Assembly (NCBI GenBank): GCA_017622135.1
Contig: JAGARR010000039.1
Coordinates: 1-39,554, forward strand
Source: Spirochaetaceae bacterium
Lineage (GTDB): Bacteria > Spirochaetota > Spirochaetia > Treponematales > Treponemataceae
DNA length: 39,554 bases
Reading direction: 5' to 3'
Shown: positions 6,650 to 13,771 of the stretch, piece after piece
Numbering within the stretch: position 1 is the first letter of the stretch
Layout: each line of letters opens with the position of its first letter
Notes under the pieces: generated by a model
The model's database searches: none
Told to the model about the DNA's origin: nothing
Seen by the model: only the letters and a program-made list of their open reading frames with translations
Made by a program: the position numbers and the translations under genes

Positions 6650-8842
6650 CTACTTATTATCATCAAACACATTGGGATGAACCTGGGCACCCTCAGGAAA
6701 ATCGATTTCCATCAGCGGAATGCCCTGAAAGGCAGTTTCTCCTACCCGCTTGAGACTCTTGGGCAGCACCACCTGGGAAAGGCGACGGCACCAACTGAAA
6801 GCCTCCTGGCCAATCACCTGAATTCCTTCGGGAATCACCACCCGCTGCAGGCTATCGCAGAACTGGAATGCCTGGGGGCCAATGATGCCGCCAGCAGCAG
6901 CCGCACCCGCAAACTCCACCTGCTCCAAGGATTCACAGCAGTAGAAGGCCGCCTTTCCTATTTCCTCCAGACCGGCCGGCAGCACTACAGACTGCAACCC
7001 CTTGCAGCTCCCAAATGCCTCCTTTCCAAGTTTTTTGAGACTAGCGGGAAAGACCACCCGCTCCAGACTGTTACACCAACGAAAGGCCTCATCGCCGATG
7101 GTCTCAAGGTGGGCAGGCAACGCCAGCTCCCGCAGACTCCTGCAGTCCATGAAGGCCTCCTCCTCAATGGCGGTGAGGCTTTGGGGCAGGGTCACGGACA
7201 CCAGGCTTCCACAGCTACTAAAAGCATTCGGCAGCGTAGTGATTCCCTCCCCAATGACCACCTCTTGGAGGCGGCGGCACCGGAAGGCTCCGCTCCCCAA
7301 GAACTGCAAGCCATCCTTTATCTCAAGGAATTTGAGGCTGTGGCAGCCTTCAAAGGTTCTGTCTCCGATATACACCAGGCTCTCCGGCAGGTCAAGACCT
7401 GCAAAGCGGTCACAGTCCTGCAGCACGCCAGAGCCCAACAAGCGCAATCCAGCGGGCAGGGACAGGGAGGTGCAATCAATCCAGCGCTCAAAGAGGGGGC
7501 CATCAAGTCCACCGTACAGGGACACCTTCAGCTCCTCCAGCTCCGCCAAGGTGGCCTGCAGGTTCTGATCAAGGCACTCCCAGTTCAGCTCCAGTAGATC
7601 AATGATGCCCAGGGCCACCAACCCCTCCGGCAGCGCCACCGGCTCTAGGGAACAGCAGCCACCAAAGGCACTGCCGCCGATAAAGCGAAGGCTGGCAGGC
7701 AGGTTTATTTTTTTCAGGGAGGAGCACCCATAAAAGGCATCGCCACCTATGGCCAGCACGTCCTCCGGTAGCTCCACCGTCTCCAGCCTCCTGCACCCCT
7801 CGAACATGCCTGTGCCGATGTACCCCACACCTGCCGGAACCCGAAGCCCTACCAAACGGTGCCATTCCCTGCAACACCAGGAGGAGTTGTCAAATGCAGG
7901 CCACAGGTCTGCCGGAATGGCAGCCTCCACCAGGGCAGGACAGTCGTCCCCCAGCACTTCCTCAACGCCCTTCCACCAGGCTGCAAGACTGGTGGGGTCA
8001 AGTTTTTCCTCCTCCACACAAGATGAAAGATCAGGGAAACCTATGTCTTTCCCACTCAAAAGACAATTGATTTCATCCTGGCTAATGGAGCCACCGTCAG
8101 CAGTGAGTTCTATGTCTTTTCCACTCAAAAGACAACTGATTTCATCGTCCACATCCTGCCACAACGAATTCGTCTCCTGCTCCTCACGGGGCAGCAGGGA
8201 AAAGCTCTTCCCTATCTCCTTCATGGTGGAGGGAATTCGAATCCGGCCAAGCCGCCGGCATCCTTTGAATACATCATGTCCCAAAGACTCCAAGCCCTCT
8301 GGCAGCTCCAGCTGGGTCAGCCGCCGGCAATTTTCGAAAGCCCAGGAGTCAATCTTCTTCACGGTGGAGGGCAGAATCACCCGCTCAAGACTGTGGCAGT
8401 CCCTGAAACAGAACGAGCCAACCTTCTCCAGCCCCTCTGGCAGCACCACCTCCTGCAACGAATGGCAGCCGTTAAAGTCCACCCTTTGTATGCTCGGTGG
8501 CAAGGTGATTCCCACTAACGACGTGGAGTGGTACACCATCAGGTCCACCTCCTCCAACCAGTCAATGGCGGAAAGATCCAGATGTACCTGAATGGCGGCA
8601 TTGGTAGACAAGCGCTCCTGCACCCGCCCGATACATTTGCTGAAGGCAAGCTCGTCCAGCTCCTCATGGCTCTTAATCTTCTGCAGGTCAGCCACGTGGA
8701 AGTCGTGCAGATACAAATGAAGGCAGCTCCTGTCGGGCCTTGGCCCCCGCACCACCACCGTAAACCGCCCCTCGCCGAGTTGTTCAATCACCTGGGGCAG
8801 CTCCACAAATGACGCCACCTCCACAACCGTTCCCTTGTCCAT
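6650..8842 (-). CDS. BspA-like leucine-rich-repeat protein
   Basis: The product is 730 residues from the ATG at 8842, chosen for AAGGAGG five bases upstream. After a non-repeat N-terminal region of about 110 residues (FTVVVRGPRP, LHLYLHDFHVADLQK) it carries many LRR_5-type repeats of about 23 residues (the pattern F..C.SL..V.LP..L..IG..AF). There is no signal peptide, so it is probably cytoplasmic, unlike surface BspA. About residues 255-310 hold a 23-residue tandem duplication of a DEI(S/N)CLLSGKDI motif that interrupts the repeat series. LRR_5 domains bind proteins. It is divergent from the MerR-type gene and carries the same promoter palindrome as the WYL operon. A possible C-terminal extension lies beyond the stop. 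Confidence 0.85.
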   Translation of the reverse strand: MDKGTVVEVASFVELPQVIEQLGEGRFTVVVRGPRPDRSCLHLYLHDFHVADLQKIKSHEELDELAFSKCIGRVQERLSTNAAIQVHLDLSAIDWLEEVDLMVYHSTSLVGITLPPSIQRVDFNGCHSLQEVVLPEGLEKVGSFCFRDCHSLERVILPSTVKKIDSWAFENCRRLTQLELPEGLESLGHDVFKGCRRLGRIRIPSTMKEIGKSFSLLPREEQETNSLWQDVDDEISCLLSGKDIELTADGGSISQDEINCLLSGKDIGFPDLSSCVEEEKLDPTSLAAWWKGVEEVLGDDCPALVEAAIPADLWPAFDNSSWCCREWHRLVGLRVPAGVGYIGTGMFEGCRRLETVELPEDVLAIGGDAFYGCSSLKKINLPASLRFIGGSAFGGCCSLEPVALPEGLVALGIIDLLELNWECLDQNLQATLAELEELKVSLYGGLDGPLFERWIDCTSLSLPAGLRLLGSGVLQDCDRFAGLDLPESLVYIGDRTFEGCHSLKFLEIKDGLQFLGSGAFRCRRLQEVVIGEGITTLPNAFSSCGSLVSVTLPQSLTAIEEEAFMDCRSLRELALPAHLETIGDEAFRWCNSLERVVFPASLKKLGKEAFGSCKGLQSVVLPAGLEEIGKAAFYCCESLEQVEFAGAAAAGGIIGPQAFQFCDSLQRVVIPEGIQVIGQEAFSWCRRLSQVVLPKSLKRVGETAFQGIPLMEIDFPEGAQVHPNVFDDNK

Positions 8843-8879
8843 GTCGTCCTCCTTGTCTATTTGCTTCAGTATACACCCT

Positions 8880-8912
8880 ATTATATCCCATAGATAGTGA
8901 CAGATATTGTCA
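8880..8912 (-). promoter_or_regulatory. Promoter of the leucine-rich-repeat gene with shared palindrome
   Basis: On the minus strand the palindrome TGACAATATCTGTCA (8898-8912) is followed after exactly 12 bases by -10 TATAAT (8880-8885). The arrangement matches that at 4279-4311. The site lies in the gap shared with the divergent MerR-type gene, so that regulator is a second candidate to bind it. Confidence 0.6.
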
Positions 8913-9014
8913 GTGTGATTTTTTTTCGATATTTTTTTGCGAAAGGCCTTGCTGATAACCTTGGGTAATGAAATAGAATGGATGGTGGGGACAGCAAGCC
9001 CCACAGGAGGAATC

Positions 9015-9767
9015 ATGTATACCACAGGAGAAGTGGCCCGCATTTGTGGCATCACTGTACGAACGGTACAGTTTTACGACACCAAGGGATTGGTGACTCC
9101 CAGCGGCAGCACGGAGGGCGGCCGCCGCCTCTACTCAAGCCAGGACCTTTCCCGCATGAAGATTGTCTGCTTTCTGCGGGAGGCAGGAATTCCGGTGCGG
9201 ACGGTGGCGGCCATTCTCCGGGAGGACAATTCCCAGGAGGTCATCACCCTGCTGCTCCAGGAGCAAAAATGGCAGCTTGAGCAGGAAATCAGTAGCCACC
9301 AGAACAAGGTGCAGCTGCTGGACTGTCTTATTTTCTGTCTCAAAGAGAGGGGAGCAGACTCCAAGGGCATGATGGAAGAGGAAATCATCTACAAGGTGGA
9401 AGAGGAAGTGCATAATATTGAAGAAAAACAAGACAAAAAGAAATTGTGGAAAATCAGGCGGAACCTGCTGCTGGTAGGACTTCCTTTGAACATCCTGGAG
9501 ATATCCGCCATAGTCTACGGCATCAACAGCGGCAGCTGGTGGCCACTGGTGCTGGTGCTGGTGACAATGGTTCCTCTGGCGGTTGTAGTCTCCCGCTACT
9601 ACCTCAAATCCGTGAACTACCGTTGTCCTCAGTGCCACGCCGTGTTCAAGGCGAATCCCAAGGAAGCCTTTTGGTCCAGCCACACCCCCAACACCAGGAG
9701 GCTCACCTGTCCCCAGTGCGGCACCAAGGGATTCTGCGTGGAGACCACCAGGCTTCCCCAGATTTGA
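9015..9767 (+). CDS. MerR-family regulator with membrane segments and a C-terminal zinc ribbon
   Basis: The product is 250 residues from the ATG at 9015, with AGGAGG four bases before it. The N-terminal MerR winged helix is clear (MYTTGEVARICGITVRTVQF, YDTKGLVTPS, GGRRLYSSQDL), followed by the dimer coiled coil (LLLQEQKWQLEQEISSHQNK). Residues about 150-205 hold two hydrophobic segments (NLLLVGLPLNILEISAIVYG; WWPLVLVLVTMVPLAVVVS). The C-terminus has two CPQC motifs forming a zinc ribbon (YRCPQCHAVF ... LTCPQCGTKGFC). A membrane-anchored MerR with a zinc ribbon is uncommon; it could sense an envelope or redox signal. It is divergent from the leucine-rich-repeat gene, a likely target. Confidence 0.85.
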   Translation: MYTTGEVARICGITVRTVQFYDTKGLVTPSGSTEGGRRLYSSQDLSRMKIVCFLREAGIPVRTVAAILREDNSQEVITLLLQEQKWQLEQEISSHQNKVQLLDCLIFCLKERGADSKGMMEEEIIYKVEEEVHNIEEKQDKKKLWKIRRNLLLVGLPLNILEISAIVYGINSGSWWPLVLVLVTMVPLAVVVSRYYLKSVNYRCPQCHAVFKANPKEAFWSSHTPNTRRLTCPQCGTKGFCVETTRLPQI

Positions 9768-9792
9768 CCCTTCCCAGCTTTTCCTGTATACT
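9764..9792 (+). promoter_or_regulatory. Promoter of the Phd/PIN toxin-antitoxin pair
   Basis: TTGACC (9764-9769), a 17-base spacer and TATACT (9787-9792) precede the antitoxin. The -35 overlaps the stop codon of the MerR-type gene. A small inverted repeat, CGGCAAA/TTTGCCG (9825-9843), downstream of the start site is a possible antitoxin operator. Confidence 0.65.
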
Positions 9793-9879
9793 ATCTTAGT
9801 CAGCCTGATCAACCATCACCATACCGGCAAAATCAATTTGCCGAACACAGGCCCACAAGCCAATCTGAAGGAGGCTCCC

Positions 9880-10140
9880 ATGTGCAGGATGAATGTCCTT
9901 GAGGCAAAGACCAATTTCTCCAAGCTCCTGTCCCTGCTGGAAAACCGTGAGGAGGATGAGATTATCATCTGCCGGAACAACAAGGAGGTGGCACGAATCA
10001 CCCTCATTCCCCAGGTGGACGTGTCCAAGCGAATCGGCATTGCAAAGGGGCTGTTTACCGTTCCAGACGACATCAACGAGATGGACGATGAAATTGCCGA
10101 AATGTTCGAGGGGGACGATGATGACATCCTATTTAGTTGA
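9880..10140 (+). CDS. Phd/YefM-family antitoxin
   Basis: The product is 86 residues from the ATG at 9880 (AAGGAGG five bases upstream). It shows the Phd/YefM fold: MNVLEAKTNFSKLL, then a strand EIIICRNNKEVARITLI, then an acidic C-terminal tail (DDEIAEMFEGDDDD) that would wrap the toxin. It overlaps the PIN toxin start by 20 bp. Such antitoxins bind their own promoter as a complex with the toxin. Confidence 0.85.
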   Translation: MCRMNVLEAKTNFSKLLSLLENREEDEIIICRNNKEVARITLIPQVDVSKRIGIAKGLFTVPDDINEMDDEIAEMFEGDDDDILFS

Positions 10141-10522
10141 CACCCACATCCTTTTGTGGATACTGGTGGACTCGGAAAAACTTCCGGCAAAAGTGCGGGA
10201 AATCCTATCCGACTCCAGCAATACAATCTATTATAGCATCGCATCCATGTGGGAGGTGGCCATCAAGTATAGCAAGGGAAAGCTTCCCATTTCCGGAGCC
10301 CAGTTCCTGCACTACTGCCAGCAGGCGGGCTTCAAAAAGCTTCCTGTGGACGACCGGCACGTGGTGGCGCTGGAAACCCTCCAGCGGCAGGAGGACAGCC
10401 CGCCCCACAAGGATCCCTTCGACAGAATCATGCTGGCCCAGGCCAAGGCGGACTGCCTCCTGCTGATGACCCACGACCGGCAGTTCACCTGCTACAGGGA
10501 GCCCTGGGTGGTGCTGGTGTAG
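10121..10522 (+). CDS. PIN-domain ribonuclease toxin (VapC-like)
   Basis: The product is 133 residues. The PIN acidic residues are visible: Asp in LVDTHILLW near residue 7, Glu in MWEVAIKYSKGKL, and the Asp pair in HKDPFDRIMLAQA, followed by LMTHDRQF. PIN toxins are Mg-dependent RNases that cleave tRNA or rRNA. The gene starts inside the antitoxin's last codons, as is usual for coupled toxin-antitoxin pairs. It appears intact. Confidence 0.88.
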   Translation: MTSYLVDTHILLWILVDSEKLPAKVREILSDSSNTIYYSIASMWEVAIKYSKGKLPISGAQFLHYCQQAGFKKLPVDDRHVVALETLQRQEDSPPHKDPFDRIMLAQAKADCLLLMTHDRQFTCYREPWVVLV

Positions 10523-10563
10523 GGGAGCGGTGATTTGGCTACACGTGCTTTCCCGACACTTCA

Positions 10564-10977
10564 TTACAGTTGGTTCCGCAGTCCGAAGGGGCGGTTGAAA
10601 GAGCCTATCTCCACCAAATTTCCCTCTGGATCCGCAATATAACAGGTTCGTTGTCCCCAGGGCTCAGTTGTCGGCTCCAAGACAGACCTGCCGCCCTGTG
10701 CAATGATTCTGGCATATTCCTTGTCCACATCCTCGAAGGTATCGACATACAAGGCAATCTCAAAGTGGCCGTTCAAGCCTCTGGAGTATTCGTAATTCCT
10801 GCCTGTCATTTTTTCAAAATCATTTCTGCCGTACAGCAAGAACAGCGTTCCATCCTTGACAAGATACACATTGGATGTATTCTCATCCTCCGTGATTTCA
10901 AAGCCAAGGACATCCCTGTAGAAACGTATCATTGCGGGCATATCATCCACAAACAGACCAAAACCATCAAGTCGCAT
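10564..10977 (-). CDS. VOC-superfamily (glyoxalase/bleomycin-resistance-like) protein
   Basis: The product is 137 residues from the ATG at 10977 (GAGGT seven bases before it); a TTG-started frame reaches 11001. Paired beta-alpha-beta-beta-beta modules are visible: FGLFVDDMPAMIRFYRDVLG and FEIALYVDTFEDVDKEYARI, ending in the typical YIADPEGNLVEIG. Members are metal-dependent lyases, dioxygenases or drug-binding proteins; the substrate cannot be predicted. It is convergent with the PIN toxin gene. Confidence 0.85.
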   Translation of the reverse strand: MRLDGFGLFVDDMPAMIRFYRDVLGFEITEDENTSNVYLVKDGTLFLLYGRNDFEKMTGRNYEYSRGLNGHFEIALYVDTFEDVDKEYARIIAQGGRSVLEPTTEPWGQRTCYIADPEGNLVEIGSFNRPFGLRNQL

Positions 10978-11010
10978 CTCCATTACCTCTGTCAGATTCA
11001 ATTTAAATAA

Positions 11011-11178
11011 TTACGTTTGATGCTTCAATACCCATTCAAGCATATCTTCATATTCCAATCTTCCATCTGCTACTGCAAGAACCATTTCATATAATTCTTT
11101 TTGTGCATACGATAGTTCAACTCCATTCAAAGCAAAGAATACAAGCATCAGAATGTGCTCTTTGCTCAGTCTTCTCAT
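11011..11178 (-). pseudogene. Doc-family toxin remnant with the catalytic core deleted
   Basis: The 55-codon frame reads MRRLSKEHILM, the N-terminus of Doc (Fic-fold death-on-curing) toxins, joined without interruption to LVFFALNGVELSYAQKELYE and a helix EYEDMLEWVLKH, which is the normal Doc C-terminus. The whole middle, including the HxFxDGNKR catalytic loop, is missing. Normal Doc is about 125 residues. The join is in frame at ATGCTTGT, consistent with deletion at a short homology. It cannot have Fic activity. Its ATG overlaps the stop of the upstream antitoxin fragment. Confidence 0.75.
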
Positions 11179-11284
11179 TTTGCAAGCATCTCATAAGCCT
11201 CTTTATTCTGTGCAAGTAATCTCCTTGAAATCTCAAGCACATCTTCATCCTTGGCCAGCGCCGATTTTGTCAAGGCGACATTAT
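11175..11284 (-). pseudogene. 3' part of the Doc-partner antitoxin
   Basis: The frame reads ADNVALTKSALAKDEDVLEI and SRRLLAQNKEAYEMLAK, then a TGA that overlaps the Doc remnant start (ATGA). It resembles the C-terminus of small antitoxins paired with Doc. The 5' part with its start and ribosome binding site is absent; upstream sequence belongs to another gene. Confidence 0.5.
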
Positions 11285-11437
11285 CAGCATGACAGCCGAG
11301 GCAGCAATCACCACTGCCTCCATGATGCCGACAAGGGAAAAAAACCTCTTGGAAAATCTGTTGTACTTATACGCTCCATAGGTAAAACAGAGGGTGAGTA
11401 TGGAGAATACCAAAACAATTACATACAACCAAGTCAT
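11270..11437 (-). CDS. Small membrane protein, 55 residues
   Basis: The ATG at 11437 has AAGGAGG eight bases upstream. The product has two hydrophobic helices (MTWLYVIVLVFSILTLCFTY and VGIMEAVVIAASAVMLIM) separated by a basic loop (KYNRFSKRFF), so it is a likely two-pass membrane protein with a positive hairpin. No family is recognised. Its 3' end overlaps the antitoxin remnant in another frame, so it was probably brought next to that locus by the rearrangement that truncated it, and its own C-terminus may not be original. Confidence 0.6.
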   Translation of the reverse strand: MTWLYVIVLVFSILTLCFTYGAYKYNRFSKRFFSLVGIMEAVVIAASAVMLIMSP

Positions 11438-11514
11438 GCAATCGTCCTCCTTTGTCGAAATGGATTTGGTTTATTTCTTCTTGCTCCATAAGAATGAATT
11501 GTAATCCATAAAAA

Positions 11515-12009
11515 CTACTCCAGCTCTGCATAATTCCAGCTTGCATTTTTAAAATACTCCCTGTCACTCCAGGGCCTTTCATCGCCAAATCCACCCACAT
11601 ACAAAGTTTCGTCCCCTCGCACAGTCCATTCCAGACCATGCTCCGGCTCCCATTCACAGCTACATTCAAAGTGGAACGCAGGCTCATTCCCCAGGGGTAC
11701 CCTTATAATCATTATTTGCGGGTAGATGTACTGTAGTATATCTCTGCCCTGTATTCCCTCCGGAACCGCAACATCAATTTCTTCCAGCAAATCCCTGAAC
11801 TCTTCACAGTAGTTTACAGCACCCTTACATAAACCGTCTATTGTACAGTCTTTCAGGTTTTCCAGATGCTCCACACAGGTATCCGCATAGTCCATGGGAA
11901 CATCAAAATCTATATACACCTCAATTTCCTGGTTAAAAAGAGGAAAAAAAGACTTGCCCTCGTATGCAAACTCACCTTTTTTGATATCCTTTATTTTGGC
12001 TGTATCCAT
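11515..12009 (-). CDS. DUF6985-like cytoplasmic protein
   Basis: The product is 164 residues, with GGGGAG six bases before the ATG. It begins with a beta-rich half (FEVEVYIDFD-like strand EIEVYIDFDVP), a helical middle (CVEHLENLKDC, YCEEFRDLLEEI), and ends with FHFECSCEWEPEHGLEW followed by LYVGGFGDERPW. This matches my memory of DUF6985 proteins, which are uncharacterised and often stand alone or near polymorphic-toxin immunity-type genes. No toxin is next to it here. Function unknown. Confidence 0.65.
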   Translation of the reverse strand: MDTAKIKDIKKGEFAYEGKSFFPLFNQEIEVYIDFDVPMDYADTCVEHLENLKDCTIDGLCKGAVNYCEEFRDLLEEIDVAVPEGIQGRDILQYIYPQIMIIRVPLGNEPAFHFECSCEWEPEHGLEWTVRGDETLYVGGFGDERPWSDREYFKNASWNYAELE

Positions 12010-12181
12010 GTTTAACTCCCCACTTTATAGTTATACCAGTGGTGCAATCTCCGCTCTGATCAAAAGAAATATGCAAATCCTGACTGAAATAAGCTGCAAA
12101 TGTGCTCCCATTCCAATCATACCTTGTGTTGTTCCACTGCCGCAGGCTCCCGTCTCCACACTCATAGTCCGGCCGAGCTGG
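11972..12181 (-). pseudogene. Possible gene-end remnant upstream of the DUF6985 gene
   Basis: A start-less frame runs from the edge of the 60-bp repeats to 11972 and overlaps the DUF6985 5' end. It reads YECGDGSLRQWNNTRYDWNG and STFAAYFSQDLHISFDQSG, which looks protein-like (repeated W-N-x-x-Y/F pattern). No start or ribosome binding site exists, so at most it is a fragment. The 12010-12181 stretch holds nothing else I can identify. Confidence 0.25.
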
Positions 12182-12302
12182 TCATCCCCATTCGATGATG
12201 CCGGCAGTCCCCTCGCTACAAGAACTAGCCGGCACCATCCTTTACTCCCGCTTTATGGTGCCAGCAGCTCCCCCACCACAAGGAACTGCCCGGCACCATC
12301 CT
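12182..12302 (-). repeat. Two extra copies of a 60-bp unit duplicating the guaA 3' end
   Basis: Units start at 12182 and 12242 and match the last bases of guaA starting at 12303 (ATCGAATGGGAATAA and variants). Each unit contains a hairpin such as GGTGCCGGGCAG paired with CTGCTGGCACC. This is a tandem repeat of period 60-61 that includes the end of guaA; the hairpins may also act as 3' end stabilisers or terminators. Confidence 0.7.
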
Positions 12303-13286
12303 TTATTCCCATTCGATGGTACCGATGGGCTTGGGGGTCAGGTCGTAGACCACCCGGTTGATGCCCGGCACCTCGCTGGTAATACGAGCGGTAATCTTGT
12401 GGAGCAGCTTGTAGGGAATCTCCTCGATGGTGGCGGTCATGGCGTCGGTGGTGTTCACCGCCCGGATGATGGCGGGCCAGCCCTCGTAGCGCTTGTCGTC
12501 CTTTACCCCCACGCTTTTGAAGTCGGGGACGGAGATAAAGTACTGCCACACCTTGCCAGCCAAGCCAGCACTGTCAAACTCCTCCCGCAGGATGGCGTCC
12601 GCCTCCCGCAGGGCCTGGAGCCTGTCCCGTGTGATGGCTCCCAGACAACGGACTCCCAGTCCGGGGCCTGGAAAGGGCTGGCGGTCCACCATGGAGGCGG
12701 GAAGCCCCAGGGCCCTTCCCACCACACGCACCTCGTCCTTGAACAGCAGGCGCACCGGCTCCACCAGCTGGAACCCCATGTCCTCCGGCAGTCCGCCCAC
12801 ATTGTGGTGAGCCTTTACCCCGTCGCTTTCCAGAATGTCGGGATAGATGGTTCCCTGAGCCAAAAAGGAAATGCCCTCCAGCTTGCGGGCCTCCTCCTCA
12901 AAGACCTTGATGAACTCGCCGCCGATAATCTTCCGCTTTTTCTCAGGCTCTGCCACACCTGCCAACAAGTCCAGGAAGCGGTCGGTGGCATCGATGTAAA
13001 TCAGGTTTGCGTCCAGCTGGTTCTGGAACACCTCGACCACCTGCTCGCTCTCGCCCTTGCGCATGAGGCCGTGGTTCACGTGGACGCACACCAGCTGCCT
13101 GCCGATGGCCTTTATCAGCAGGGCCGCCACCACAGAGCTGTCCACTCCGCCGGAAAGCGCCAAAAGCACCTTCTTGTCTCCCACCTGCTGCCGCACCAGA
13201 GCCACCTGCTCCTCAATGAAGGTGTTGGCAAGCTCAGCAGTTGTAATGCGGACCATGTTCTCAGGCCGCTTGCTCGGTAAATCCAT
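12303..13286 (-). CDS. guaA: GMP synthetase, ATP-pyrophosphatase subunit without amidotransferase domain
   Basis: The product is 327 residues from the ATG at 13286 (GAGGAG upstream). It converts XMP to GMP using ATP and ammonia. The PP-loop motif LALSGGVDSSVVAAL is near residue 45, followed by HVNHGLMRKGE, the family signature QPFPGPGLGVRCLG, and the C-terminal dimerisation domain ending PKPIGTIEWE. The glutamine amidotransferase domain (about 200 residues) that precedes this part in most bacteria is absent, and the upstream region holds no trace of it. Such short forms occur in some Firmicutes and in archaea, where ammonia comes from a separate subunit or directly. The 3' end is tandemly duplicated downstream. 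Confidence 0.93.
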   Translation of the reverse strand: MDLPSKRPENMVRITTAELANTFIEEQVALVRQQVGDKKVLLALSGGVDSSVVAALLIKAIGRQLVCVHVNHGLMRKGESEQVVEVFQNQLDANLIYIDATDRFLDLLAGVAEPEKKRKIIGGEFIKVFEEEARKLEGISFLAQGTIYPDILESDGVKAHHNVGGLPEDMGFQLVEPVRLLFKDEVRVVGRALGLPASMVDRQPFPGPGLGVRCLGAITRDRLQALREADAILREEFDSAGLAGKVWQYFISVPDFKSVGVKDDKRYEGWPAIIRAVNTTDAMTATIEEIPYKLLHKITARITSEVPGINRVVYDLTPKPIGTIEWE

Positions 13287-13357
13287 AGTTTCTCCTCGTG
13301 TATTTTCCAAAAGATTCAGGCTATACCCACCTTGATTCTAGTGTTTTCCCGACTCTT

Positions 13358-13480
13358 GGGCAAGTCGGTGGCCTTCGGCCACCTTAACGAGTTTGCCCTG
13401 CAAACTCGGTCTGTGTAGTGGGCAAGTCGGTGGCCTTCGGCCACCTTAGCGAGTTTGCACTGCAAACTCGGTCTGTGTGT
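13358..13480. repeat. Tandem 62-bp repeat, two copies, each with two strong hairpins
   Basis: Copies start at 13358 and 13420. Each carries GGTGGCC-TTC-GGCCACC and CGAGTTTGC-CCT-GCAAACTCG (second copy with A for C in the loop region). They lie between the YafQ toxin stop and guaA start, so they may end or insulate the toxin transcript. No T-tract follows, so they are not ordinary terminators. Confidence 0.8.
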
Positions 13481-13489
13481 CTGGCACAG

Positions 13490-13771
13490 CTACCTTTTCA
13501 GGAGGTCGGCATGACTGCCGGTGCGGGTCAGAGTGAGAACGAGCTCCCGCTTGTTGCGAATGTACATCAGCAGCCAATCCGGCTGGATATGCAGCTCCCG
13601 CACACCCTTCAGGTTGCCCTTGAGCGGATGGTCCTTGTAGCGTGCCGGAAGCTTCTCTCCAGATTTCAATAACTCAAGAACCTTTCTCATCTCCTCCATA
13701 TCGAAGTTTCTTTTTTGAGCTTGCCGCAAATCCTTCTTGAATCCAGGAGTGTACACGAGTTCATACCTCAT
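13490..13771 (-). CDS. YafQ/RelE-family mRNA interferase toxin
   Basis: The product is 93 residues. It matches YafQ: YELVYTPGFKKDLRQAQKRN at the start, GVRELHIQPDWLLMYIRNK in the middle, and LTLTRTGSHADLLKR at the end; the conserved His and Asp of HADL and the HIQPDWLL segment are present. YafQ cleaves mRNA on the ribosome. It overlaps the antitoxin stop by 4 bp (ATGA) and appears intact. Confidence 0.92.
   Translation of the reverse strand: MRYELVYTPGFKKDLRQAQKRNFDMEEMRKVLELLKSGEKLPARYKDHPLKGNLKGVRELHIQPDWLLMYIRNKRELVLTLTRTGSHADLLKR

Noticed and set aside
6985..9388. Minus-strand frames opposite the MerR-type gene and alternative frames of the leucine-rich-repeat gene
   Set aside because: No domain, no ribosome binding site, and they coincide with strong coding frames.
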